From positions 558,001 through 622,000 of the forward strand of contig JADJCP010000001.1 of the NCBI GenBank assembly GCA_016703155.1: a stretch of 64,000 bases of DNA, read 5' to 3'. Under the pieces are notes generated by a model, which saw only the letters and a list, made by a program, of their open reading frames with translations, had not been told where the DNA came from and did no database searches. The DNA comes from Hydrogenophilales bacterium (GTDB lineage Bacteria; Pseudomonadota; Gammaproteobacteria; Burkholderiales; Thiobacillaceae). The position numbers were made by a program, and so were the translations under genes. Below are positions 8,905 to 20,238 of this stretch, piece after piece (the stretch's first letter is position 1; each line of letters begins with the position of its first letter).

Positions 8905-11900
8905 ATGCGCGTACTGCACGTCGAAGACAACCCGAGCGATGCCGACCTGACCCAGCGTCAGATCGCCAGGCAGACCGCCGACATCAGCCTGGAACTGGTT
9001 GCTACCCTGGCCGCCGCGCGCGCGTGTCTGCGCCACCCGGAACGCTATGACGCCGTGCTGGCGGACTTGCGCCTGCCCGACGGCAGCGGCCTCGAATTGC
9101 TGGCCGAGATACGCCGGCAGCGGCTGGATCTGGCCGTGGTCATGCTCACCGGGTCGGGCGACGATGACGCGGCCATCGCCGCCCTCCAGGCCGGTGCGGA
9201 TGATTATCTGACCAAGTCCCAGGCCTCTCTGGAACGGCTGCCGGCCACCCTGCGCGATGCCTGGAAGCGCTTTCACGAGGCCGTCGTCCGACGCGCCCAC
9301 GCGCTGCGGGTGCTGTATGCCGAGCACAATGTCTCCGATATCGACCTGACCCGGCGCCACCTCACCCGCTACGCCCCACACATCCAACTGGACGTGGTGC
9401 CGGATGCCCGCCAGATCCTGGCCAGACTGCCCGAGCATGCCGGCGAGCCCACCGCCTACGATGTGGTGTTGCTGGATTACCGCCTGCCGGGCACCGATGC
9501 CCTCGATGTCGTCAAGGTGCTGCGGGTCGAGCGCGGGCTCGACATCCCCATCGTCATCGTCTCCGGCCAGGGCAGCGAGGACGTCGCGGCGCAGGCCATC
9601 CATCTGGGCGTGGACGATTACCTGTCGAAACACAACGGCTATCTGCACGAGCTTCCGGCCACCCTGGAAAAAGTGCAACGGCAGGTCGAACTGACCCGGG
9701 AACGCAGTAATCTGCTCGCCACGTCGGAACGGCTGACCCAGGTCCTCGCTTCCAGTTCGGTCATCCTGTACACCCTGCGCCTGGGCGAAGACGGTATCGT
9801 GCCAACCTGGGTGAGCGGCAATATCGCCAGCCTGCTCGGCTATAGCGAGCAAGAGGCCCTGGCGCCGGGCTGGTGGTCGGCGCATCTCTATCCCGACGAC
9901 CGGGAAGCCGCCCTGAAAGCCACGGCCGGGCTAGCGAATACGGGTCACGTCGAACATGACTACCGCTTTTTCGACAAGGCCGGCCGGATACGCTGGATCC
10001 AGGACGAAATGCGCCTGGCCAGCCGTGGAGAGACGCAGACGCGCGAAGTCATCGGTGCCTGGCGCGACATCACCGAGGCCAAGCTGGCCGAGCAGATGCA
10101 GGAAACCCGTCTCGCGGTACTGGACGGACTGGTGGAAAACAAGTCACTGCACTGGATGTTGAAAGAGATCGCCATCCGTCTGGAAAGCATACATCCGGAG
10201 ATGCACGTCTCCATCCTGGTGCGCGAACCCAGGGGAGGGCACCTGTTCACCGGCGCGGCGCCCAGCCTGCCGGCCTTCTACAACGCCGCCGTGGATGGCC
10301 TGGAGCCCAAGGTGGGCCAAGGCTCCTGCGGCTCCGCCGCCGCCCTCGGCGAGCCGGTCATCGTCGCCGACATCGAAAGCCACCCCTACTGGACGTCCTA
10401 TGCCCATCTGGCCGCGCAGGCCGGCCTGCGCGCCTGCTGGTCGATTCCGTTCAAGAGCGACGATGGCCAGGTGCTGGGCACCTTCGGCATCTACTACGCG
10501 CAGCCGCGCACGCCGACCCAGGCCGAGCTCAACCTGATCGGCGAATTCGCCCGCATCGCCGGACTGGCGGTGGAACGGATACGCGCCACGGCCAAGCTGA
10601 GCCAGGCCGCGGCGGTATTCGAAAGCACCCGCGAGGGCGTCATCATCACCGATCTGACCCCGCGCATCGTGTCGGTCAACCGCGCCTACACCGAGATCAC
10701 CGGCTACAGCGAATCCGAGGCCCTGGGCCGCAACCCCAACCTGATCAAATCCGGTCATCAGGACGCCGACTTCTATCAGGCCATGTGGGGCAGCCTGCTA
10801 CAGTCGGGACACTGGCAGGGCGAAATCTGGAACCGGCGCAAGAATGGCGAACTGTTCCCCCAGCTCCTGACCGTCAGCACGGTCTACAACGGCGAGGGCA
10901 TGCCCAGCCACTATGTCGGTGTCATGACCGACATCAGCCAGATCAAGCGCTCCGAGGAGCGCCTGGAGCATCTGGCCCATTATGACCCGCTGACCGATCT
11001 GCCCAATCGCCTGCTGCTGCAATCCCGTTTGCAGCACGCCCTCGACCGGGCCGAGCGCATGGGCCAGCGGGTGGCTGTCCTGTTTCTCGATCTGGACCGG
11101 TTCAAGAACGTCAACGACAGCCTCGGGCACCCGGTCGGCGACGAGTTGTTGCAGGCGATCAGCCAGCGCATGCTGGGCAGGCTGCGCGACGAAGACACCC
11201 TGGGCCGCCTGGGCGGCGACGAATTCCTGCTCGTCCTGGAAGACGTCGAACGCCTCGAGGACGTCGCCGTCGTCGCCAATACCATGATCCAGCTTATGGA
11301 ACAGCCGCTCACCCTGAAGGGCGGACAGGATATCTACATCGGCGCCAGTATCGGCATCAGCCTGTTCCCCGACGACGGCCGCAGCGTCACCGAGCTGATC
11401 CAGCACGCCGACGCCGCCATGTACCAGGCCAAGGATCAGGGCCGCAACACCTATCGTTACTACACCAGCGCCCTGACCACCGCAGTCAACACCCGGCTCG
11501 ACCTGGACGCGCGCATGCGTCGGGCCCTGGCGCAGGGCGAATTCGTACTCCATTACCAACCCCAGATCGACATTGCCACCGGCACGGTGGAAGGCTGCGA
11601 GGCCCTGGTGCGCTGGCAGAACCCCGACAAGGGGCTGGTATCGCCGGCCGAATTCATCCCCATCGCCGAAGAAACCGGCCTCATCGTGCCGCTGGGCGAA
11701 TGGGTGTTGCGCACCGCCTGTGCCCAGGCCAAGGCCTGGGCCGATGCGGGCCTGCCCGCCGTGAAAATGGCGGTGAACCTCTCGGCACGACAGCTGCGGC
11801 AGCGGCAACTGGTGTCCCAGGTCGAGGCGGTCCTGGCTGAAACCGGCCTGCCGGCCGACCGCCTCAAACTGGAACTCACCGAGAGCGCCATCATGGACCG

Positions 11901-12261
11901 GGCCGAGGAGGCCCTGGAACGGCTGCAAGGCCTGAAAGCGATCGGGCTCAGGCTGGCCATCGACGATTTCGGGACCGGCTACTCCTCCCTGGCCTACCTG
12001 AAGCTGTTCCCGATCGACGAACTGAAAATCGACCAGGGGTTCGTGCGCGACATCCCCGGCGACCCCAACGACATGGAGATCGTCGCCACCATCATCGCCA
12101 TGGCGCGCAACCTGAAAATGAAGGTCGTGGCGGAAGGCGTGGAGACCCAGGAACAGTTGGCGTTCATCCGTCAGCAAGGCTGCCACGCCTACCAGGGATA
12201 TTTGTACAGCCGGCCGGTGCCGGCGGATGAGTTCGCCCGGCTGATCTCCCTGCCAGTCTGA
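8905..12261 (+). CDS. REC-REC-PAS-GAF-PAS-GGDEF-EAL bifunctional c-di-GMP protein
   Basis: 1118 residues that can make and degrade cyclic di-GMP. Two receivers stand at the N-terminus (Asp54 in LADLRLPDG; Asp191 in LLDYRLPGT). The second has AEHN in place of the usual acidic EDN, so its metal site is weakened. PAS, GAF and PAS domains lead to a GGDEF domain with an intact GGDEF motif at 770-774 and an EAL domain with EAL at 899-901 plus the downstream DDFGTGYSS loop. Both active sites look complete. As the last gene of the two-component island it is the likely output: phosphorylation converted to c-di-GMP change, typically attachment versus motility. Confidence 0.93.
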   Translation: MRVLHVEDNPSDADLTQRQIARQTADISLELVATLAAARACLRHPERYDAVLADLRLPDGSGLELLAEIRRQRLDLAVVMLTGSGDDDAAIAALQAGADDYLTKSQASLERLPATLRDAWKRFHEAVVRRAHALRVLYAEHNVSDIDLTRRHLTRYAPHIQLDVVPDARQILARLPEHAGEPTAYDVVLLDYRLPGTDALDVVKVLRVERGLDIPIVIVSGQGSEDVAAQAIHLGVDDYLSKHNGYLHELPATLEKVQRQVELTRERSNLLATSERLTQVLASSSVILYTLRLGEDGIVPTWVSGNIASLLGYSEQEALAPGWWSAHLYPDDREAALKATAGLANTGHVEHDYRFFDKAGRIRWIQDEMRLASRGETQTREVIGAWRDITEAKLAEQMQETRLAVLDGLVENKSLHWMLKEIAIRLESIHPEMHVSILVREPRGGHLFTGAAPSLPAFYNAAVDGLEPKVGQGSCGSAAALGEPVIVADIESHPYWTSYAHLAAQAGLRACWSIPFKSDDGQVLGTFGIYYAQPRTPTQAELNLIGEFARIAGLAVERIRATAKLSQAAAVFESTREGVIITDLTPRIVSVNRAYTEITGYSESEALGRNPNLIKSGHQDADFYQAMWGSLLQSGHWQGEIWNRRKNGELFPQLLTVSTVYNGEGMPSHYVGVMTDISQIKRSEERLEHLAHYDPLTDLPNRLLLQSRLQHALDRAERMGQRVAVLFLDLDRFKNVNDSLGHPVGDELLQAISQRMLGRLRDEDTLGRLGGDEFLLVLEDVERLEDVAVVANTMIQLMEQPLTLKGGQDIYIGASIGISLFPDDGRSVTELIQHADAAMYQAKDQGRNTYRYYTSALTTAVNTRLDLDARMRRALAQGEFVLHYQPQIDIATGTVEGCEALVRWQNPDKGLVSPAEFIPIAEETGLIVPLGEWVLRTACAQAKAWADAGLPAVKMAVNLSARQLRQRQLVSQVEAVLAETGLPADRLKLELTESAIMDRAEEALERLQGLKAIGLRLAIDDFGTGYSSLAYLKLFPIDELKIDQGFVRDIPGDPNDMEIVATIIAMARNLKMKVVAEGVETQEQLAFIRQQGCHAYQGYLYSRPVPADEFARLISLPV

Positions 12262-12664
12262 TGGCTCGCGCCGGCATTATCGTGTCCGGCGGTATTGTTC
12301 ACCCCACGGCGGGGGGATCACGTGGCTGGTAACGATCCGGCACGTTGACGAATGAACCTGAAAACCCCAGTTGAGCCGGAATAGACTGACGTAGGAGCCC
12401 GCTTGCGGGCGATGCCCCGGTTTGATCGCCCGCAAGCGGGCTCCTACGCTGGACTCACCGAATGGGTGACTCGAAGGATAGGCTGTTTATCATTTTAAAT
12501 CATATGCTTGTATATATTAGGCACTGACCAACCGAGGAATTCAGGATGACTCACACCATCCAAAGGGTGCATTCGCAAAACGCCTTTGGGGCATAATCCG
12601 CGCTGAGTTTGAGGCCTATACCGCCCCACCCGGGCCTGCGCCTATATCCACGATCCATAAAATC
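12262..12664. other. intergenic region before parE
   Basis: About 400 nt without a convincing gene. It holds the REP-like palindrome at 12391-12447, an AT-rich patch around 12485-12530, and a second small inverted repeat (CCAAAGG at 12560-12566 with CCTTTGG at 12583-12589). A CATAAT at 12592-12597 could be a -10 for parE, but no good -35 is seen. Confidence 0.6.
12391..12447. repeat. REP-like perfect palindrome, 23-bp arms
   Basis: The arms at 12391-12413 and 12425-12447 are perfect reverse complements, beginning GTAGGAGCCCGC and separated by 11 nt. The form (GTAGGAGCCCGCTTGCGGGC-type ends) is that of REP or small MITE-like palindromes dispersed in many proteobacteria. There is no T-tract, so it is not a normal intrinsic terminator. 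Only one copy of this type was found in the window. Confidence 0.8.
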
Positions 12665-14605
<1,941 letters not shown>

Positions 14606-14662
14606 TCGGCGTCTTTGCCTACCGGGGACAGGCAAGACCGCATTCCACGGAGCCAACCTAGC

Positions 14663-17089
14663 GTGAAACACCACGATGATGAACTGACCCTCGATATCTT
14701 CGAGGACTCCAAGCCGGCCAACCTTCCGGATGCGGACAAACCCATCCTGCCCCCTGCCCCACCACCAGCCCACGTCGACGACAGCGAATCCGACGACCCG
14801 GAACGCGCCCGCATCGACCTGTTCGCCGAACGCGCCTACCTCGCCTATGCCATGAGCGTGGTCACCGGACGCGCCCTGCCCTCGGTGCAGGACGGCCAGA
14901 AGCCGGTGCAGCGGCGCATCCTGTTCGCCATGCGGGAGCTGGGCAACCGCGCCGATGCGCCGCACAAGAAGTCGGCGCGCATCGTCGGCGACGTCATCGG
15001 CAAGTTCCACCCGCACGGCGACTCCTCGGTCTACGACGCCGCCGTGCGCATGGCGCAGGACTTCACGCTGCGCTATCCGCTGATCGACGGCCAGGGCAAC
15101 TTCGGCTCGCGCGACGGCGACGGCGCCGCGGCCATGCGCTACACCGAGATCCGCCTGACCAAGCTGGCCGAGGCCATCCTGCTGTCCGAACTCGATTCGG
15201 ACACGGTCGATTTCTCCGACAACTACGATGGCACGATGAACGAGCCGGCGCTGCTGCCGGCACGTCTGCCCATGTTGCTGATGAACGGCGCCGCCGGTAT
15301 CGCCGTGGGCATGGCCACGGACATTCCTCCGCACAACATGGCTGAGGTCGCTGTCGCCGCGAAGCGCGTCATCGCCGATCCGGCCTGTAGCGACGAGGCC
15401 ATTCTCGATGCCGTGCCCGGCCCGGACTTCCCCGGTGGCGGCCAGGTCATTTCCAGCCCGGCGGAAATCCGCGCCGCCTACACCAGCGGGCGCGGCAGCC
15501 TGCGCGTCCGGTCGCGCTGGAGCATCGAACCGCTGGCGCGCGGCCAGTGGCGCGTCGCCATCCACGAACTGCCGCCCGGCACCAGCACCGCCAAGGTGCT
15601 CTCGGAAATCGAGGATCTGAAGAATCCCAAGGTCAAGACCGGCAAGAAATCGCTGACGCCGGAACAGCAGGCCAGCAAGGCCGCCGCCCTGGTGCTGATC
15701 GACAGCTTCCGCGACGATTCCGACGCTGCCCACCCGGTGCGCCTGCTGATCGAGCCGCAAAGCCGCAACGTCGCCCAAGACGAGTTGATGGCCTACCTGC
15801 TGGCGAACACCAGCCTGGAGGCCAACACCTCGGTCAACCTGACGGTGATCGGCCTGGGCCGCAAGCCGAAGCAGGCCGGCCTGGCGACACTGATCCGCGA
15901 GTGGGCCGAATTCCGCGTCGATACCGTGACGCGCCGGCTGCGCCATCGCCTGAACCAGGTCGAACGACGCATCCACATCCTCGACGGCCGGATGATCGTC
16001 TACCTGAACATCGACAAGGTCATCAAGGTGATCCGCGAGTCGGACGAGCCGAAGAAGGACCTGATGGCCAAGTTCAGGCTCAGCGACCTCCAGGCCGAGG
16101 ACATCCTGGAAATCCGCCTGCGCCAACTGGCCCGGCTGGAGAAGATCAAGATCGAGGCCGAACTCGACGCGCTGCGTCTGGAGCAAGGCCAGTTGCAGGG
16201 CTTGCTAGGCGATGAAACGGCGCGCCGCGCGTTGATCATTTCTGAGATCGAGGCCGACGTCGGCAAGTTCGGCGATGCGCGCCGCACCCTGCTCGAAGAG
16301 GCCCGCAAGATCACCGCCGCGGATGTCGACACCGTGGTCGACGAGCCGGTGACGCTGCTGATCTCGAAGAACGGCTTCCTGCGCTCGCGCAACGGCCACG
16401 GCATCGATCCGACGAGCATCGCCTGGAAGGACGGCGATGCCGAATTCGCCGTCATCGAAACGCGCACGATCCACCCGCTGGTGCTGCTCGACGCCAGCGG
16501 TCGCGCCTACACCGTGAAGATCCAGGACGTGCCGGGCGGCAAGGGCGACGGCGTGCCCGCCGCATCGCTCTGCGACTTGGCCGGCAAGCGGATGGTCGCC
16601 GCCCTTTCCTGCCCGCCCGGCACCGGCCTCCTGATCGCCAGCAGCGCCGGCTTCGGCTTCGTCTGCGAGATGGCCGACCTGGTCTCCCGGCAAAAAGCCG
16701 GCAAGGCCTTCGCCACGGTCGATGACGGCCACAGCCTGCTGCCGCCGGTGTTCCTGCCGGCCGATTACCCCGTCAGGAAGGCAGCGAGCGAAGACGAAGC
16801 CGCCGCCGACAGCCCCGCCTCTAGTCACGAAATCGCCCTCCAGGCCGACGACCAGCGTCTCCTGGTCGTACCCCTGGAGCAGATCAAGGCGCTGAGTGGC
16901 GGCAAGGGCGTCACCCTGATCGCCCTCGACGACACGCAACGCATGGACTCGGCACAACGGGTCGGCAAGGACATCCAGGTCAACGCCCTGAATGCCAAGG
17001 GCAAACTCAAGCGCATTACGCTCGCCGCCAGCGAACTAGAGCCCTATCGGGGCAAGCGGGCGCGCAAGGGGCGGGTCGTCAAGGCGTGA
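14663..17089 (+). CDS. parC: DNA topoisomerase IV subunit A
   Basis: Breakage-reunion subunit of topoisomerase IV. The catalytic tyrosine is Tyr160 in AAMRYTEIRL. The quinolone region reads GKFHPHGDSSVYDA, with Ser and Asp at the positions of E. coli Ser80 and Glu84, a susceptible-type arrangement by eye. A coiled tower region and a degenerate C-terminal beta-pinwheel follow. I chose the GTG at 14663, giving 808 residues starting VKHHDDELTLDIF, over a TTG at 14615, because a GGAG lies about 10 nt upstream and the extra 16 residues look unlike the family. The N-terminal 55 residues are an acidic extension before the conserved core. Confidence 0.95.
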   Translation: MKHHDDELTLDIFEDSKPANLPDADKPILPPAPPPAHVDDSESDDPERARIDLFAERAYLAYAMSVVTGRALPSVQDGQKPVQRRILFAMRELGNRADAPHKKSARIVGDVIGKFHPHGDSSVYDAAVRMAQDFTLRYPLIDGQGNFGSRDGDGAAAMRYTEIRLTKLAEAILLSELDSDTVDFSDNYDGTMNEPALLPARLPMLLMNGAAGIAVGMATDIPPHNMAEVAVAAKRVIADPACSDEAILDAVPGPDFPGGGQVISSPAEIRAAYTSGRGSLRVRSRWSIEPLARGQWRVAIHELPPGTSTAKVLSEIEDLKNPKVKTGKKSLTPEQQASKAAALVLIDSFRDDSDAAHPVRLLIEPQSRNVAQDELMAYLLANTSLEANTSVNLTVIGLGRKPKQAGLATLIREWAEFRVDTVTRRLRHRLNQVERRIHILDGRMIVYLNIDKVIKVIRESDEPKKDLMAKFRLSDLQAEDILEIRLRQLARLEKIKIEAELDALRLEQGQLQGLLGDETARRALIISEIEADVGKFGDARRTLLEEARKITAADVDTVVDEPVTLLISKNGFLRSRNGHGIDPTSIAWKDGDAEFAVIETRTIHPLVLLDASGRAYTVKIQDVPGGKGDGVPAASLCDLAGKRMVAALSCPPGTGLLIASSAGFGFVCEMADLVSRQKAGKAFATVDDGHSLLPPVFLPADYPVRKAASEDEAAADSPASSHEIALQADDQRLLVVPLEQIKALSGGKGVTLIALDDTQRMDSAQRVGKDIQVNALNAKGKLKRITLAASELEPYRGKRARKGRVVKA

Positions 17090-17108
17090 GGCCAGGGTTA
17101 CAGGGCAA

Positions 17109-18506
17109 TCAATACAAAGGCACAACGTTGACCGTGCCCTTCAGGTGCTTCACAAGCACCTGATAGGTATCGCGATCGAAGGCGGTATCCCTCGCCGAAT
17201 CAAGAATGCCGGCGAGATCCGCCTCGTCGTGCGCCGTGCCCAGATAACGCCAGCCGCGGATCACATGGATGTCGCGCCTGCCGGTGACTTCATCGGTTTC
17301 GACGATGCCGATGGCGCCGGGGTAGGGCCAGGTCTTCAGTTTGAGTTTCGCCAAGGCGCTCATCAGGCGCGCCGAGTGCAGCCCGACCGGCTCCTTGCCG
17401 ATGCAGGCGCCCTTGCACTGGTGCAACGGGTAGGCGATGCAGGGACGTCCCGGCGCGCTGGTTGTTTCCAGGCCCAGGACAACCAGACAAAGCCGATGCG
17501 CCTCGGCGATCTTGCGCAGTGCCAGGGTGGCCTCGCGTTTTGAGGCGAACAGGCCGAAGCAGTCTTGGCCGGTGCTCAGGTCGAGTTCGTCGCCTGCAAC
17601 AAATTGAGGCCGGAAATCGCCCGGATCGTGTTCGACGAGTTGCCAGGTGCACAGCTCGGCAGTGCGGCGCGGCTTGCGGTTGTGCGCCGGCTGGCGTTCC
17701 TTGATCAGGCGCGACTCCAGGAGCAAGGCGCCGAGTTCGCCGACGGTCTCTATCCAGTCGATGCGGTGTGTCTGCTGACCCAGATGCAGCTCGCGGAATT
17801 CGCGGGTGTCGGCGTTGAAGTGTGCCAGAACGCGCTGACGCAAATTGACGCCCTTGCCGACGTAGAGCAGGACATCGCCCTCGCCGTGGAACAGGTACAC
17901 GCCGGGCGTTTCCGGCAGGTCGTCGAGGACGCCGGCGTCGAGATGCGGCGGCAGGCTGGGGCGCTGCAACTGGTGCTGTAGGGCGGCGAGGATATTCTCG
18001 GGCGTGTGTGCTTCGTTGACCTGGCACCAGAACTGCCAGATCGCCTCGGCGTCGGCCAACGCCCGGTGCCGGTCGCCAACGCTCAGGCCGTGGCGCTCGA
18101 TCAGGCTATCCAGATTGTGCTTGTAGTGCTCGGGATAGAGCTTGCGCGACAGCTTGACGGTGCAGACGACATCGGCCTGGAAGCGCCGACCGAGGCGCTT
18201 GAATTCATTTTTCAGAAAGCCGTAGTCGAAGCGCGCGTTGTGGGCGATGAAGGTATAGCCGTGCAGGCGCGCCTGGATCGTGTCGGCGAGGGCATCGAAG
18301 GTCGGCGCGTCGGCGACCATGGCATCGCTGATGCCGGTCAGGCGCTGGATGAAGACCGGGATGCGGCAACCCGGATTCACCAGGGTGTTCCAGGTCGATA
18401 CCTCACCGTCGGTCACCGTGACGATGCCGACCTCGGTGATGAGGTCCTGCATCGGGTTGGCGCCGGTGGTTTCCAGGTCGACGAAGGCGAGCCGGTCGAG
18501 GTTCAC
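17109..18506 (-). CDS. DEDDh exonuclease fused to a GIY-YIG nuclease domain
   Basis: 465 residues. The N-terminal third is a DNA polymerase III epsilon-like 3'-5' exonuclease with DLETTG, HNARFDYGFL and HRALADAEA motifs. Residues of about 200-275 form a UvrC/Cho-like GIY-YIG endonuclease (TPGVYLF, LLYVGKGVNLRQRV). The remainder resembles the C-terminal part of the same fusion proteins, found widely in beta- and gamma-proteobacteria. A DNA-repair role is likely from family knowledge, but a specific reaction is not established here. It converges with parC, 19 nt apart. Confidence 0.9.
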   Translation of the reverse strand: MNLDRLAFVDLETTGANPMQDLITEVGIVTVTDGEVSTWNTLVNPGCRIPVFIQRLTGISDAMVADAPTFDALADTIQARLHGYTFIAHNARFDYGFLKNEFKRLGRRFQADVVCTVKLSRKLYPEHYKHNLDSLIERHGLSVGDRHRALADAEAIWQFWCQVNEAHTPENILAALQHQLQRPSLPPHLDAGVLDDLPETPGVYLFHGEGDVLLYVGKGVNLRQRVLAHFNADTREFRELHLGQQTHRIDWIETVGELGALLLESRLIKERQPAHNRKPRRTAELCTWQLVEHDPGDFRPQFVAGDELDLSTGQDCFGLFASKREATLALRKIAEAHRLCLVVLGLETTSAPGRPCIAYPLHQCKGACIGKEPVGLHSARLMSALAKLKLKTWPYPGAIGIVETDEVTGRRDIHVIRGWRYLGTAHDEADLAGILDSARDTAFDRDTYQVLVKHLKGTVNVVPLY

Positions 18507-18654
18507 GGGGGCAGGCGCAGGGTGGGTTGCAGGGTGGTCGATCCGAGATGCGTCATCGCAAGCCAGACAAAACCGCTGCCGTGAGCGGGTGCGTCAAAAA
18601 ACACAGGCATATCCCCTGAATACCATGGCCTGCTACCCGGTATCGGCCGTCGCC

Positions 18655-19533
18655 TCAGAGACCCCGCGCCTTGAACCATTCCTGCATGCGCCGCCAGCCA
18701 TCCTCAGCCGCATCCTTGCGGTAGCTGGGTCGGTAGTCGGCATGGAAGGCGTGCGGCGCGTCGGCATAGACATGGATGCTCGACATCCTGCTCGCCGGTG
18801 CAGGCGCCTCGGCCAGGGCCTTGCGCATCTTTTCGACGCTGTCTTGCGGAATGCCCTGATCCTGTCCGCCGTACAGGCCAAGCACCGGCGCCTTGAGGTC
18901 GCTGGCGAGGTCGATCGGATGTTTCGGCGTCATCTCGCTGGCCGGGCTGGTCAAACGGCCATACCAGGCGACGCCGGCCTTGATCCCGGGATTGTGCGCG
19001 ACATAAAGCCAGGTAATGCGCCCGCCCCAGCAAAAGCCGGTGATGCCCAGACGCGCGCTGTCGCCGCCGTTGGCCCCGGCCCAGGCGACACAAGCGTCGA
19101 GGTCGGCCAGCACTTGCGCATCCGGCACCTTCGAGACGACCTTGGCGAGAATATCGGGGATGGCCGTGTACTGGCGCGGGTCGCCCTGACGCGCGTAGAG
19201 CTCCGGCGCGATGGCCTGGTAGCCGAGCTTGGCGAGGCGCCGGCAGACATCCTTGATATGTTCGTGGACGCCGAAAATCTCCTGCACCACGAGGATGACC
19301 CGGAAGTTGCCGCCCTGGGCCGGCTGCGCCCGGTAGGCGGGCATGCGGCCATCGGCGGTGGGGATGGCGACCTCGCCGGCGTTCAGGCCGTCGACGGGCG
19401 TGTTGATGGTACTTTGGGCGCTGACCGGCTGCGTCGCCAGGGCGAAACCGGCGCCCAGGGCGGTGACCAGGAAGCCGCGCCGATCCAGGGGATGCGCGGG
19501 CATGAGGCTGTCGAATTCGGCACGATCGTTCAT
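18655..19533 (-). CDS. dienelactone hydrolase family protein with Tat signal
   Basis: An alpha/beta hydrolase of 292 residues. The N-terminus has a twin-arginine motif (DRRGFLVTALGAG) and an AxA cleavage region, so it is probably folded before export. The catalytic triad of the dienelactone hydrolase family is present: Cys in GFCWGG, Asp in YGGQDQG and His in PHAFHADY, with the EIFG motif near the N-terminus. The start at 19533 has GAGGAG 8-9 nt upstream. The real substrate is unknown, as the family name covers many esterases. Confidence 0.92.
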   Translation of the reverse strand: MNDRAEFDSLMPAHPLDRRGFLVTALGAGFALATQPVSAQSTINTPVDGLNAGEVAIPTADGRMPAYRAQPAQGGNFRVILVVQEIFGVHEHIKDVCRRLAKLGYQAIAPELYARQGDPRQYTAIPDILAKVVSKVPDAQVLADLDACVAWAGANGGDSARLGITGFCWGGRITWLYVAHNPGIKAGVAWYGRLTSPASEMTPKHPIDLASDLKAPVLGLYGGQDQGIPQDSVEKMRKALAEAPAPASRMSSIHVYADAPHAFHADYRPSYRKDAAEDGWRRMQEWFKARGL

Positions 19534-19710
19534 GCTTGTCTCCTCTCTATGTCGATGGAAGCGGCTCCAGCGACCCCGGTTTCCGGAATGGCTGGCCACT
19601 TTCCAATCCGAGTATATCGCCAGCACAATGCATGCGAACAAAGTCGCCGTGCACGCGGTCTGAAACCGTACCCGCGCGCGATCGGCGCAACTCACTTCGA
19701 GGAGAACGAC

Positions 19711-20184
19711 ATGATCCGTACAGCACTCTTTTCGACCCTGCTGCTGTTCGCGGCCATGGCCACTCAGGCCGCGCCGGAAGCCCCTTGGGGGCGGGCTAAA
19801 TCCGTGGAACAGACTTACGCCAAACAGCGGGTGGTGTACGACGTCGCGGTCGGCGCGGAATCGGCGATGCGCTCGGTGATCAGCCGGGCGCAGTTGCTGC
19901 TCGGGCTGAACGGTTCCGATCCCTTCGAGAACAAGGTGGTGATCGTCCTGCATGGCAACGAGATCCCGTTCTTCGCGATCAAGAACCTGTTCGAGTACCG
20001 GGACCTGATGCAACGCGCCCAGGGTGCCACGCTATCCGGCTTGGTCGAATTCCGCATGTGCCGGCTGGCGGCAGAAGGTTTCGGCCTCAAGGCCGAGGAC
20101 ATCCACGGATTCGTCACCCTGGTACCGATGGCGGACGCGGAGATCGTTCGCCTGCAGCAGGAAGGCTACGCCTACATGCGCTGA
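19711..20184 (+). CDS. secreted DsrE-like sulfur-relay family protein
   Basis: 157 residues with a clear Sec signal peptide (LFSTLLLFAAMATQAAPEAP) and a DsrE/F-like alpha/beta fold region containing VVIVLHGNEIPFF and VEFRMCRLAAEGFGL. Cytosolic DsrE proteins carry sulfur on a conserved Cys; here the single Cys in RMCRLA may play that part, but in the periplasm. The start has GAGGAG 6-10 nt before it. It diverges from the hydrolase gene across 177 nt. A role in sulfur chemistry is inferred from the family and from the qmo operon elsewhere in the window. Confidence 0.82.
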   Translation: MIRTALFSTLLLFAAMATQAAPEAPWGRAKSVEQTYAKQRVVYDVAVGAESAMRSVISRAQLLLGLNGSDPFENKVVIVLHGNEIPFFAIKNLFEYRDLMQRAQGATLSGLVEFRMCRLAAEGFGLKAEDIHGFVTLVPMADAEIVRLQQEGYAYMR

Positions 20185-20238
20185 ATTGATGCTGTGCAGG
20201 GGGATGGTGTCGCCGGCATTTCATTGCGACTGGCTCTG

